Shown: piece after piece, positions 1-7,934 of the stretch
Numbering within the stretch: the first letter of the stretch is position 1
Layout of the letters: every line of letters begins with the position of its first letter
Source: Bacteroidales bacterium
Lineage (GTDB): Bacteria; Bacteroidota; Bacteroidia; Bacteroidales; FEN-979
Reading direction: 5' to 3'
Assembly (NCBI GenBank): GCA_016926765.1
Contig: JAFGNY010000107.1
Coordinates: 1-19,127, forward strand
Length of the DNA stretch: 19,127 nt
Notes under the pieces: model-generated
Told to the model about the DNA's origin: nothing
Databases searched by the model: none
What the model saw: only the letters and a program-made list of their open reading frames with translations
Made by a program: the position numbers and the translations under genes

Positions 1-42
<42 letters not shown>

Positions 43-50
43 ATATCACA

Positions 51-81
51 CATCTGGAATCCGGCATATGGCATCTGGCAT
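51..81. repeat. Second heptamer array (catctgg type)
   Basis: Four 7-bp units and a partial fifth: catctgg, aatccgg, catatgg, catctgg, cat. The period is the same as in the array at 1-42 but the unit differs. It ends about 24 bp before the preferred start codon of the radical SAM gene, so it probably overlaps that gene's promoter or leader. Confidence 0.75.
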
Positions 82-105
82 CAATTAATAACAAAAGTGA
101 ATCCT

Positions 106-1056
106 ATGTATTCCTGGGGTCATAACCGGCGTTTTAATTCCTATACGGAGTATATCCGGAAAACCTTTGGCGGGCGGGTCCAAAAGGTAGTTGTGGATGC
201 CGGGTTTACCTGTCCCAACCGCGATGGAACCAAGGGGACGGGTGGATGTACCTACTGCAATAACGACGCGTTCAATCCTTCCTATTGCAATCCGATTGAG
301 CCGATACACAACCAGATCGAAAAAGGAATTGATTTTCACTCTATTCGTTACCGCAGGGCTACCCGGTTCCTGGTTTATTTTCAGCCGTACAGTAATACAT
401 ATGCTCCATTATCGCTATTACAAGAGTTGTACGAAGAGGCGTTGGCATATCCTCACGTTGAGGGCCTTGTGATCGGGACCCGGCCGGATTGTGTTGATGA
501 GGAGAAACTCCAATACCTTGCTCAGCTGTCGAAGAACTATTTTATTCAGGTGGAGTATGGGGTGGAGTCATGTTACAACACCTCTTTACAGCGTATCAAC
601 AGAGGACATGATTTTGAAACAAGCAAGAACGTCATCCAGCGTACACATGACCTGGGAGTCCGTACCGGAGCTCATTTCATCTTCGGTTTGCCAGGGGAGG
701 ATCCGGATGCGATGCTGGCTGAAGCGGAGATCATTTCTCAACTAGCGGTTGACACGGTAAAATTTCATCAGCTTCAGTTAGTGAAAGGGACAAAAATAGT
801 GGAGGATTACATGGAAGAGCCATCGGCATTTCATCAATTCAGCCTGCAAGAATACATCGACTTTATCATACGGTTTCTGGAACGACTTTCCCCAGATATT
901 GTAGTGGAACGCTTTGCCGGAGAGGTTCCTCCCCAACTCCTCCATCACCTGAGCTGGGACCTGATTCGATACGATGAAGTCCTGAAGCGGATTGAGAAAG
1001 AGCTACAGGCCAGAGATACTTTTCAAGGGAAAAGGTATGAGGGTGTGAGGGTGTGA
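106..1056 (+). CDS. TIGR01212 family radical SAM protein (YhcC-like)
   Basis: A 316-residue radical SAM protein of the TIGR01212/YhcC type, found widely in bacteria; its physiological reaction is not settled. The Fe-S cluster cysteines are C36, C48 and C51 in CPNRDGTKGTGGCTYC, the spaced motif of this family rather than the classic CxxxCxxC. Other family signatures are VYFQPYSNTY, GTRPDCVDEE, VEYGVES and GAHFIFGLPGE. The reading frame could start at a GTG at 97, but the ATG at 106 gives the MxxWGxxRRFNxY beginning usual for Bacteroidota homologues, so I chose it; there is no strong ribosome binding site. The last residues (YEGVRV) are encoded by an octamer repeat that runs past the stop codon. 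It stands alone on the plus strand, convergent with the MoxR gene. Confidence 0.93.
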   Translation: MYSWGHNRRFNSYTEYIRKTFGGRVQKVVVDAGFTCPNRDGTKGTGGCTYCNNDAFNPSYCNPIEPIHNQIEKGIDFHSIRYRRATRFLVYFQPYSNTYAPLSLLQELYEEALAYPHVEGLVIGTRPDCVDEEKLQYLAQLSKNYFIQVEYGVESCYNTSLQRINRGHDFETSKNVIQRTHDLGVRTGAHFIFGLPGEDPDAMLAEAEIISQLAVDTVKFHQLQLVKGTKIVEDYMEEPSAFHQFSLQEYIDFIIRFLERLSPDIVVERFAGEVPPQLLHHLSWDLIRYDEVLKRIEKELQARDTFQGKRYEGVRV

Positions 1057-1072
1057 GGGTGTGAAAGTGTGG
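1039..1072. repeat. Octamer tandem repeat across a stop codon
   Basis: Four 8-bp units: gagggtgt three times, then gaaagtgt. The first two units encode the C-terminal residues and TGA stop of the radical SAM gene; the remainder is intergenic. Repeat slippage here would change the C-terminus of that protein. Confidence 0.85.
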
Positions 1073-1085
1073 AAAAAGAGGACTT

Positions 1086-1128
1086 CCCATTGCCCACTGC
1101 CAACCAGCATCTAGAATTTAGAATCCAG
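1086..1128. repeat. Heptamer array covering the 3' end of the MoxR gene
   Basis: Six degenerate 7-bp units: cccattg, cccactg, ccaacca, gcatcta, gaattta, gaatcca, with a partial seventh. The first units match the family at 1-42 (shared 14-mer tgcccactgccaac). Units from 1111 onward, read on the minus strand, encode the last residues (LDSKF) and the TAG stop of the MoxR ATPase. No hairpin with a T-tract is seen in this convergent gap. Confidence 0.75.
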
Positions 1129-2085
1129 CAATTTGTGAATGATCGTTTCTACCGTAATTCCTTCGGCTTCGGCTTTGTAATTGCGAACGATACGGTGACG
1201 GAGGACTGCCGTGGCAATTGCTTTCACATCCTCTATATCAGGTGAATATTTTCCATTGAGGATGGCGTGACACTTTGCACCGATGATCAGGTACTGGGAG
1301 GCCCGGGGACCGGCTCCCCAGGTAAGGTATTCATTGGTCGAGTCAGTTGCTTGAGCGGTTCGGGGGCGTGTTTTGGTCACCAGGGAAACCGCATAGTGAT
1401 ACACATTTTCGGGAACCGGGATCTTTCTGACCAGGTTCTGGAAAAAGAGGATCTCTTCGGCAGACAGGACGACCCCGGGTGTAACAGTTTTTTCTGTTGT
1501 CGTGTTGTGGACAATCTGAATTTCCTCTTCAAAGGAGGGATAGTCAAGCCAGATATTGAACATAAAGCGGTCGAGCTGAGCTTCCGGCAGCGGATAGGTT
1601 CCTTCCTGTTCAATTGGATTCTGTGTTGCCAGAACGAAGAAAGGTTCCTCCAGATGGTAGGATGTTCCGGCAACTGTAACAGCTTTCTCCTGCATAGCTT
1701 CCAGAAGGGCCGACTGAGTCTTTGGAGGAGTCCGGTTGATTTCATCCGCCAGGATGATGTTGGCAAAAACCGGCCCTTTGATAAACCGGAAATGGCGTGT
1801 TTCATCCAGAATCTCTGTGCCAATGATATCGGAGGGCATCAGGTCGGGTGTGAACTGTATCCGACTATAAGAAAGCCCAAGTAACTTAGATAACGTATTA
1901 ACCATCAGTGTTTTTGCCAATCCAGGAACCCCCACAAGCAAACAGTGGCCTTTGCAGAATATTGTGATCAGCAGGTTTTTAATCACAGCATCCTGTCCGA
2001 CAATGACTTTCGCCATTTCCTGTTTCAGTGAGGAATATTTTCCAACCAGGGCATCAATAGCATCCACATCCGATAAATAGTTCAT
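1111..2085 (-). CDS. MoxR family AAA+ ATPase
   Basis: A 324-residue AAA+ ATPase of the MoxR family, whose members usually act as chaperones that activate or assemble partner proteins, often with vWA-domain proteins. Walker A is GVPGLAKT (residues 52-59, K58), Walker B is ILADEIN (D114, E115), and ATQNPIEQEGTYPLPEAQLDRF carries the sensor region; the C-terminal AAA lid is complete. Length is normal for the family. It is the last gene of the minus-strand run, 29 bp after the SurA-like PPIase. The DUF58 and vWA (Bat-type) genes that commonly follow MoxR are absent: the next gene is convergent. Its final residues are encoded within a heptamer repeat array. Confidence 0.95.
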   Translation of the reverse strand: MNYLSDVDAIDALVGKYSSLKQEMAKVIVGQDAVIKNLLITIFCKGHCLLVGVPGLAKTLMVNTLSKLLGLSYSRIQFTPDLMPSDIIGTEILDETRHFRFIKGPVFANIILADEINRTPPKTQSALLEAMQEKAVTVAGTSYHLEEPFFVLATQNPIEQEGTYPLPEAQLDRFMFNIWLDYPSFEEEIQIVHNTTTEKTVTPGVVLSAEEILFFQNLVRKIPVPENVYHYAVSLVTKTRPRTAQATDSTNEYLTWGAGPRASQYLIIGAKCHAILNGKYSPDIEDVKAIATAVLRHRIVRNYKAEAEGITVETIIHKLLDSKF

Positions 2086-2114
2086 AACACGAATTTCTTC
2101 AAATTTCAGGAGAT

Positions 2115-3458
2115 TTAGTTAGTCCATTTCCTGTCAAACGTACAATCATTATAGGGGGGCATAATTTCGATATAGGTCTCATCGGCCTTTTTATCAATCC
2201 ATCTCTGAATGACTTCAATTTTCTTTTTATCCAAAGCCCATTGCTGGATCCGTGCATAGTCACCTTCCAGGTTCGCATAATGCGGGGTTGTCCGCGACTT
2301 CAGATAATAGATCCGGTATTGATTTCTACCTCTCTCCTCCCATTTTACAGGAGTTGATATTTCCCCTTCTTTTAATTTATCGATGATGAAAAAGATCTTT
2401 GGATCCACTTCGCTGATTTCGAATTTTGAATTTCCGCTGGAAGGATTGAGCAATATTCCACCGTTGTTTTTGTTCGGATCATCCGAATAGGTTATCACGG
2501 CTGTTTCAAATGTGATTTTCTTGGTTTGGATCAGTGTTGCAATGCTGTCGAGGAAGATTCTTGCATGATTTAACTCTATCGGTGAGACTTTAGGCTGGAT
2601 CAGAATATGACGTGCATTGACAAAGTCCCCTCTTCTTTCGATCATCTGGATCAGGTGAAATCCATCTTCAGTTTCCACGATATCTGAGACCTCTCCGGGC
2701 TTCAATTTGAATGCAGCTGCTTCAAACTGCGGACGCATGTCACCGCGTTGGAACATGCCGAGTTCACCTCCCTGTTTTGCGGAACCGGGGTCCTCGGAAT
2801 AGAGAATGGCCAATGTGGCAAAATCATCTCCTTTGGTGATCCGTTCTTTTAATCCGGCTAATTGTTCCCGTGCGATGTTTCTCTCAACCTCCGTGATAGC
2901 TGGTTGCTTGGTGATGATACCTATTTCAACTTCCGCATTAACCTCAGGAATACTATCTTTTGGGATTCTCCGAAAATAGGTTTTCACCTCGGCCGGAGTC
3001 ACGGTCACTTTCTCGGTAATTTTATTCTGCTCCTGTTCCACCATCATCTGTTCTGCAATCAGGTCATGCATCTCAGCTTTAATCTCAAGTAAACTTTTAT
3101 GGTAATATTCTTCCAATCGTTCCGGAGATCCAGCCTGCGCTATGAAGTAACGCATCCGCCGGTCCATTTCGCTCTCCACCTGGGTATCAGTTACGGTAAG
3201 ACTGTCAACCTCGGACTGATGATAAAGAAGCTTCATGAAGAGCATATTCTCGAAGATCTGACATTTTACCCGTTGAGGGCTACCGGTAATATTTCCCTGC
3301 GCCCTGTATTGGAGATATTGTGTCTCAACATCGGATTTTAAGATCATATGCCCCCCGACAATCGCCACGATACCATCAATTATGGTATCCTGTGCCATGG
3401 CACTGAATTGGAACAGTGAAAAAAACAAAATAAGTAAGACGGAACAGGATCGTTTCAT
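2115..3458 (-). CDS. SurA-like parvulin peptidyl-prolyl isomerase, periplasmic
   Basis: A 447-residue secreted PPIase/chaperone, probably for outer-membrane-protein folding in the periplasm. Residues 1-23 form a signal peptide ending AMAQ. A SurA N-terminal-like helical domain follows (to about 170), then a canonical parvulin domain (about 173-276, with YSEDPGSAKQGGELGMF and the EDGFHLIQ end motif). A second, degenerate parvulin domain spans about 278-390 (YSDDPNKNNGG, no clear GYH end). The open frame extends to a TTG at 3494 overlapping the upstream gene, but the ATG at 3458 gives a clean signal peptide and a 22-bp gap; an ATG at 3470 is also possible. It is third of three chaperone-type genes in a row. 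Classical SurA has two parvulin domains, so this is SurA-like in layout. Confidence 0.92.
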   Translation of the reverse strand: MKRSCSVLLILFFSLFQFSAMAQDTIIDGIVAIVGGHMILKSDVETQYLQYRAQGNITGSPQRVKCQIFENMLFMKLLYHQSEVDSLTVTDTQVESEMDRRMRYFIAQAGSPERLEEYYHKSLLEIKAEMHDLIAEQMMVEQEQNKITEKVTVTPAEVKTYFRRIPKDSIPEVNAEVEIGIITKQPAITEVERNIAREQLAGLKERITKGDDFATLAILYSEDPGSAKQGGELGMFQRGDMRPQFEAAAFKLKPGEVSDIVETEDGFHLIQMIERRGDFVNARHILIQPKVSPIELNHARIFLDSIATLIQTKKITFETAVITYSDDPNKNNGGILLNPSSGNSKFEISEVDPKIFFIIDKLKEGEISTPVKWEERGRNQYRIYYLKSRTTPHYANLEGDYARIQQWALDKKKIEVIQRWIDKKADETYIEIMPPYNDCTFDRKWTN

Positions 3459-3480
3459 GAGGATTACCATTATAACATGT

Positions 3481-4317
3481 TTAATACGTTTCAATCGTAT
3501 TTTTCTTCAGTGCATCGTTGTAGACATCCTCTCTCATCTTGTTGATCAGAGCCAGTTTCCGTTTGTTGAGGAGGATACTTTTTATCCGTTGCTTTTCAAA
3601 CTGCAGAGGAGAGGTGCTCTCTTTGATTTTAAAATCCAAAATCCTGATCAGGTAGAGATAAAGAGAGTCCTGCATCTCGAAATTCCTTCTGAACCGAAGA
3701 AACTCCTCCTGATTGTATGTCTTGATTGGAATCTCCTTTAATACATCATCGAAAATAAGCCATGTCTGATCATCAAGATAATAGTGTGTGAAATCTTTAT
3801 CGCATAAATCAGCCAGCTTTTCTTTATCGCCAGGATCATCTGAGTAAAAATAGCGTCTGATCATCCTGGATTGTTTTGAATTGGCAGGAATCTTGACATA
3901 GGACAATCTGACAATATTGTTTTTTAATAAAAAATTAGGTTGATTTTCCTGATAGTACGATTCAATCTCCTCATCTGATACGATCGTATCAAGACGCTGG
4001 GTGACCAGCATATTTTCGTAGGCATAGACGACAAGAGAGTTCCTGTAATCCTCCAGTTCTTTGGAAAAATCAAGTTGGTCTGCCGTCAGGTTCTTTTCAG
4101 CCTGGTGGATCAGGATTTTCTTTTTGATCCAACTATCGATATAATTCCGTGTCAGATTCATACTATCGGTAGCAGAGGTCCCGGGGGTAACCATTCCCAA
4201 AAGGTCGGATTCGTAAAGGTAATCATCATCGACCCGGGCCAATTGTCTGTCGTTCTCTTTATGCAGGTAAGAGCAAGATGCAAGTGCAACAAGAAGGATG
4301 AATAGACTGTATTTCAA
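3481..4317 (-). CDS. SurA N-terminal-like lipoprotein without a parvulin domain
   Basis: A 278-residue lipoprotein: a hydrophobic N-terminus ending in the lipobox LASC (lipid-attached Cys at residue 15). The following region (YLYESDLLGM, NYIDSWIKKKILIHQAEKNL) resembles the start of the SurA/PpiC N-terminal chaperone domain. No catalytic parvulin signature is visible, so it is more likely a chaperone or accessory factor than an active isomerase. The start codon is TTG (4315-4317); no ATG lies before the lipobox, and the next Met is at residue 42, inside the mature protein. Only TCA separates it from the TAA of the upstream PPIase gene, in the same frame, so translation is probably coupled. It sits between two PPIase genes in the same operon. 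Confidence 0.85.
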   Translation of the reverse strand: MKYSLFILLVALASCSYLHKENDRQLARVDDDYLYESDLLGMVTPGTSATDSMNLTRNYIDSWIKKKILIHQAEKNLTADQLDFSKELEDYRNSLVVYAYENMLVTQRLDTIVSDEEIESYYQENQPNFLLKNNIVRLSYVKIPANSKQSRMIRRYFYSDDPGDKEKLADLCDKDFTHYYLDDQTWLIFDDVLKEIPIKTYNQEEFLRFRRNFEMQDSLYLYLIRILDFKIKESTSPLQFEKQRIKSILLNKRKLALINKMREDVYNDALKKNTIETY

Positions 4318-4320
4318 TGA

Positions 4321-6315
4321 TTATTTTATTTTTGCGAGGACCTCCGGATGAACAACTACCTGATATTTCGCTTTCAGATCTTTGATCCATTGTGTTTCCA
4401 GGAAGTTCTGGTAGTCGGCAGTGATTAGTCCACGGGCTTCATTCAACTCTTTTGGTTCAGGTTGCAATACTTCCCTGATGGTGACAAAGACAAGTCCGTT
4501 TTCGGTGCTAATATTCTCGGAAGTACCTGTTTTCCATGAAATTTTCGATAAAACAGGATAATCCTTCTTCGAAAATTTACCACTCTGGATGGTCAAGAAA
4601 GTGAGTGTATCGTGATTGATCTCCTTTAAAATATCCTCATCGGGTAATCCTGTTGAGAGATACTTTCTGGTTGTAGCAGCTACATCAGGATTTTTGGCGG
4701 TATAGATCGTGGCGTCAATTCTTGGGCCCCACATATAGTCTGCTTTATGGTTCACATAAAATTCCTTTAGCCCCGTAGTGTCTTTTACTGCCTTTGACCA
4801 TACATTTTTATCAGTCAGGTCAAACAGGAGTATTCCATCCCGGTATTCGTTCATCAGAGCTTTGAACTCAGGGTATTTCTGCTCGAGATTCTGATTTTCA
4901 ACCATCAACAGCTTCTCTTCGAGGAAATTATGATATTGTTTATCCACATAGACCCTGATATTCTTTTGTTCTCCTTTTTTCTGTTTTGCATCGAGGTAGT
5001 CAGTAAACTCCTGTTGAGAAATTACCAGGTCTCCAATTTTGAACAGCGGTTTTTTCATTCCTGCAGCCATGGATGCGTTCCATTTACCCAGGAAAATACT
5101 GTCGTTGACCACAATATAAAACTCTTCTTTCGCAGGTTGGTATTCTTTCATTCCATATTCATCAATGATTCTCCGGATGACCACCTCTTTGGCTAATTGA
5201 GATCTGCTGTCTTTGAGCACTTTCTGTTTCAATTCCGATTTGGCCTCATTGAAGGGCAATACCCTTTCACGCTCTTCCAGTTTGATAATATGCCAGCCGT
5301 ATGTAGTAAGAATGGGTTTGGAAAAATCATCCTTTTTTTCCAGTTTGTAAATGGCCTCGATGAATTCGGGAACCATTCTGTTTACTCCAAATTTTGGAAG
5401 TACCCCGCCATGGGAAGCCGATCCTTTATCATCGGAATAGAGTCTTACAAGTGAATCCCATTTGGCGCCACTCTTCAGCAACGTAAAGATGCTGTCGATT
5501 TTCTGGTGTATCCGGAGTGAATCTTCTGCCGTTGCATCTTTTGGGATGGCTTTGTAGAGATGGGCTACAGTTACTTTCCCCATCGCCGGCTGTTTTTTTG
5601 TCACCTTGATCAGGTGGTATCCGTAATCGCTCCTGGCGATGGGAGAGATCTGGTTTTCCACTGTTTTATAGGCAGCGGATTCAAAAGGATAGACCATGTC
5701 AAACACTGTAAAATATCCCAGGTCGCCTTTGTTTCCTTTGATAAAAGGATGTTGTGCATTGGCTTCCCTGTCGCGGGCAGAGGGATCTTCAGAAAGTTCA
5801 AATGCCAGCGTTTCGAATTGTTCCCCCTGAAGGAGCCGCTCACGGATCTTCGAAATTTTCTCCCATGCTACCAGCGTATCTTCGGGGAGTGCATCAGGGG
5901 AGACCCTGATAAAAATGTGGCTTGCCCTTACATCCTTTTTTGAACGTTCAAAGGCCTCTTCGACAAGTGTATCTATTGTTGCTTCATCAACGAAATAGGG
6001 TTTGGCAAGTTGTTCGCGGTAACCGGCCAACTCTGTTGTAAAGGAAGGAACCGTATCCAATCCCAAATCCTCAGCTTCCCTGACTTTCAATTTGAAATTG
6101 ATAAAAAGATTGAGGTATTCGTCAAGCGCTTCCTTATTATCCGATTGATTGGCCATATTGTTTTTCTGGTAGATAGCCATAAATTCCCCGACTGTCACAT
6201 TTTTTCCTGCAATCGTCATCAACACTTCATCGGAATTAACCTGGGCCCAGCTTTCGCAAGAGAGACCAAGGAACATTAAAAGAAAAAGAATTCGGAATGT
6301 CATACGTTTCATCAT
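4321..6315 (-). CDS. Large PpiC-type peptidyl-prolyl isomerase, two parvulin domains
   Basis: A 664-residue secreted protein with a signal peptide of about 24 residues ending SWAQ. A SurA_N-like segment (VLMTIAGKNVTVGEFMAIY) comes first. It is followed by parvulin domain 1 (about 128-242, with RASHIFIRV, GDLGYFTVFDMVYPFE and YGYHLIKV) and parvulin domain 2 (about 247-347, with VAHLY, YSDDKGSASHGG and YGWHIIKLEER). The C-terminal 300 residues are predicted helical and have no domain I can name, though VNDSIFLGKW and LVISQQEFTDYLD suggest a second SurA_N-like module. The start could be either of two adjacent ATGs (6315, 6312). It follows guaB by 52 bp. Likely role: periplasmic folding of outer-membrane proteins. 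Confidence 0.93.
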   Translation of the reverse strand: MMKRMTFRILFLLMFLGLSCESWAQVNSDEVLMTIAGKNVTVGEFMAIYQKNNMANQSDNKEALDEYLNLFINFKLKVREAEDLGLDTVPSFTTELAGYREQLAKPYFVDEATIDTLVEEAFERSKKDVRASHIFIRVSPDALPEDTLVAWEKISKIRERLLQGEQFETLAFELSEDPSARDREANAQHPFIKGNKGDLGYFTVFDMVYPFESAAYKTVENQISPIARSDYGYHLIKVTKKQPAMGKVTVAHLYKAIPKDATAEDSLRIHQKIDSIFTLLKSGAKWDSLVRLYSDDKGSASHGGVLPKFGVNRMVPEFIEAIYKLEKKDDFSKPILTTYGWHIIKLEERERVLPFNEAKSELKQKVLKDSRSQLAKEVVIRRIIDEYGMKEYQPAKEEFYIVVNDSIFLGKWNASMAAGMKKPLFKIGDLVISQQEFTDYLDAKQKKGEQKNIRVYVDKQYHNFLEEKLLMVENQNLEQKYPEFKALMNEYRDGILLFDLTDKNVWSKAVKDTTGLKEFYVNHKADYMWGPRIDATIYTAKNPDVAATTRKYLSTGLPDEDILKEINHDTLTFLTIQSGKFSKKDYPVLSKISWKTGTSENISTENGLVFVTIREVLQPEPKELNEARGLITADYQNFLETQWIKDLKAKYQVVVHPEVLAKIK

Positions 6316-6367
6316 TTCTATGAATTTTAATTTAGAACTTAAATAACGATTTTTCTATGGAAAAATT

Positions 6368-7834
6368 TTACCTGCTATAATTGGGTGCTTCACTGATGAT
6401 TTTCACATCGTGGGGGTGGCTTTCGATGACCCCTGCTGAAGTTATTTTAATAAACTTTGCCTGTTGAAGCTCCTTAATGGTACTGGAGCCTGTATACCCC
6501 ATTCCTGAACGTAATCCTCCTACCATCTGGTAGATGACTTCCGACAGTGAACCCTTAAACGGCACTCTGCCAACAATTCCTTCGGGGACAAGTTTTTTAA
6601 TATCGTCTTCAACATCCTGGAAGTACCGGTCTTTAGATCCCTGTTGCATGGCTTCAATGGAGCCCATTCCCCGGTATGTCTTGAATTTCCGGCCTTCAAA
6701 GATCGTGGTTCCTCCGGGTGATTCTTCCACTCCGGCAAAAAGGGAGCCAGCCATGATGGAATGTGCTCCTGCTGCAACAGCTTTAACGATATCACCTGTA
6801 TAGCGGATCCCTCCATCTGCGATCACGGGAATTCCGGTGCCTTCAATCGCTTTCGCTACCATATTGATGGCAGAAAGCTGAGGGATACCGATTCCGGCGA
6901 TAATACGGGTAGTACAGATTGAACCAGGGCCTATGCCCACTTTCACTCCATCGATATCAAGTTTTGCCAGATCTTTGGCCGCTTCGGCAGTCCCGATATT
7001 CCCCACGATCAAATCGATCTCTGGGAAGGCTTTCCGCACCCGTTTTGCCATTTCCATCACCCCTTTTGAATGGCCGTGTGCTGTATCAACCACAATCGCA
7101 TCGACGCCCTCCCTCACCAGAGCTTCAACCCGGTCGAGCGTATCGCCGGTAATCCCCACAGCAGCAGCTACCCTTAACCGGCCCAGACTGTCTTTGCAGG
7201 CATTGGGTCGTGCCTTGACTTTGATAATATCCTTGTAGGTTATCAATCCCACTAACTTGTTGTTTTTATCCACAACAGGCAGCTTCTCAATTTTATGCAG
7301 CTGAAGAATCGCTTCCGCTTTTTCAAAATCGGTAAATTCTGAGATCGTAATCACTTCGTGCGTCATCACTTCTCTGACAGGCCGTGCATGATCCCGTTCG
7401 AATCTCAAATCGCGATTTGTTACGATACCTACCAGCTCTTTTTTTTCATTGATGACAGGAATCCCCCCTATGCTGTGTTCTTTCATCATAGCGAGGGCGT
7501 CACCAACCAGGGCGTTTTCGGAAAGCGTAACAGGATCCAGAATCATCCCATTTTCGGCACGTTTCACTTTGCGGACCTGTAACGCCTGAGCTGCGATGGA
7601 CATGTTCTTGTGCAGTACACCTATCCCACCTTCCTGTGCCATCGCAATTGCCATGGTTGCTTCAGTCACTGTATCCATGGCTGCAGATACAATCGGGATG
7701 TTGATGGAAATGCGACGTGAGAAAAGAGATGTTATGTCGACATCCCTGGGTAATACGGAAGAGTATGCGGGAACAAGAAGAACGTCGTCATAGGTCAGTC
7801 CTTCTCCCTGAAACTTATTTGGATCCAATAACAT
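6368..7834 (-). CDS. guaB: Inosine-5'-monophosphate dehydrogenase
   Basis: IMP dehydrogenase, which oxidises IMP to XMP with NAD+, the first committed step of GMP synthesis in the cytoplasm. The 488-residue length is standard. The catalytic loop GPGSICTTR has the nucleophile at C307. The TIM barrel is interrupted by a CBS pair (about 95-210: LVGIVTNRDLRFE and LVGLITYKDIIK), and the flap has YRGMGSIEAM and VPEGIVGRVP. The start is well supported: AAAAGGAG lies 6 bases upstream of the ATG and a TAAATTTG -7 element just before it. It is the first gene of the minus-strand run with PPIase genes and MoxR. I recall guaB beside PPIase genes in other Bacteroidota, but cannot verify that here. Confidence 0.98.
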   Translation of the reverse strand: MLLDPNKFQGEGLTYDDVLLVPAYSSVLPRDVDITSLFSRRISINIPIVSAAMDTVTEATMAIAMAQEGGIGVLHKNMSIAAQALQVRKVKRAENGMILDPVTLSENALVGDALAMMKEHSIGGIPVINEKKELVGIVTNRDLRFERDHARPVREVMTHEVITISEFTDFEKAEAILQLHKIEKLPVVDKNNKLVGLITYKDIIKVKARPNACKDSLGRLRVAAAVGITGDTLDRVEALVREGVDAIVVDTAHGHSKGVMEMAKRVRKAFPEIDLIVGNIGTAEAAKDLAKLDIDGVKVGIGPGSICTTRIIAGIGIPQLSAINMVAKAIEGTGIPVIADGGIRYTGDIVKAVAAGAHSIMAGSLFAGVEESPGGTTIFEGRKFKTYRGMGSIEAMQQGSKDRYFQDVEDDIKKLVPEGIVGRVPFKGSLSEVIYQMVGGLRSGMGYTGSSTIKELQQAKFIKITSAGVIESHPHDVKIISEAPNYSR

Positions 7835-7840
7835 AATGAT

Positions 7841-7848
7841 CTCCTTTT
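7841..7848 (-). promoter_or_regulatory. Strong Shine-Dalgarno of guaB
   Basis: On the minus strand this reads AAAAGGAG, ending 6 nt before the guaB ATG. It is the clearest ribosome binding site in the window, where most starts lack one, and it fixes the guaB start. Confidence 0.85.
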
Positions 7849-7855
7849 AAGCATG

Positions 7856-7863
7856 CAAATTTA
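7856..7863 (-). promoter_or_regulatory. Bacteroidota -7 element for guaB
   Basis: On the minus strand this reads TAAATTTG, an exact match to TAnnTTTG, placed to give a leader of about 15-20 nt containing the AAAAGGAG site. No good TTG/TTTG -33 box is seen 19-21 nt further upstream, so the promoter may be weak or activator-dependent. Confidence 0.55.
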
Positions 7864-7871
7864 TGAAATTC

Positions 7872-7901
7872 TTGCTTCCGGTGAGATTTTCATTATCTTT
7901 A
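7872..7901 (+). promoter_or_regulatory. Bacteroidota promoter for the T9SS protein at 7935
   Basis: TTG at 7872-7874, a 19-nt spacer, then TATCTTTA at 7894-7901 (one mismatch to TAnnTTTG). Transcription would start near 7907, downstream of the ATG at 7863 and upstream of the ATG at 7935, which supports the later start of the following gene. Confidence 0.5.
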
Positions 7902-7934
7902 TCTCTTCAATCATGTGGAATTAAACCTGACGTC

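Noticed and set aside
1057..1110. Terminator in the convergent gap
   Set aside because: The sequence is repeat-derived; tctaga is a palindrome but there is no stable GC-rich stem followed by a T-tract.
1267..1884. 205-codon plus-strand open frame opposite MoxR
   Set aside because: It lies fully antisense to a well-supported AAA+ ATPase and its product is Cys/Phe-rich with no recognisable motif; a shadow frame.
4321..6315. Lipoprotein call for the large PPIase (GLSC near residue 19)
   Set aside because: The -3 position is Gly and -2 is Leu, a poor lipobox, while SWAQ gives a good signal peptidase I site.
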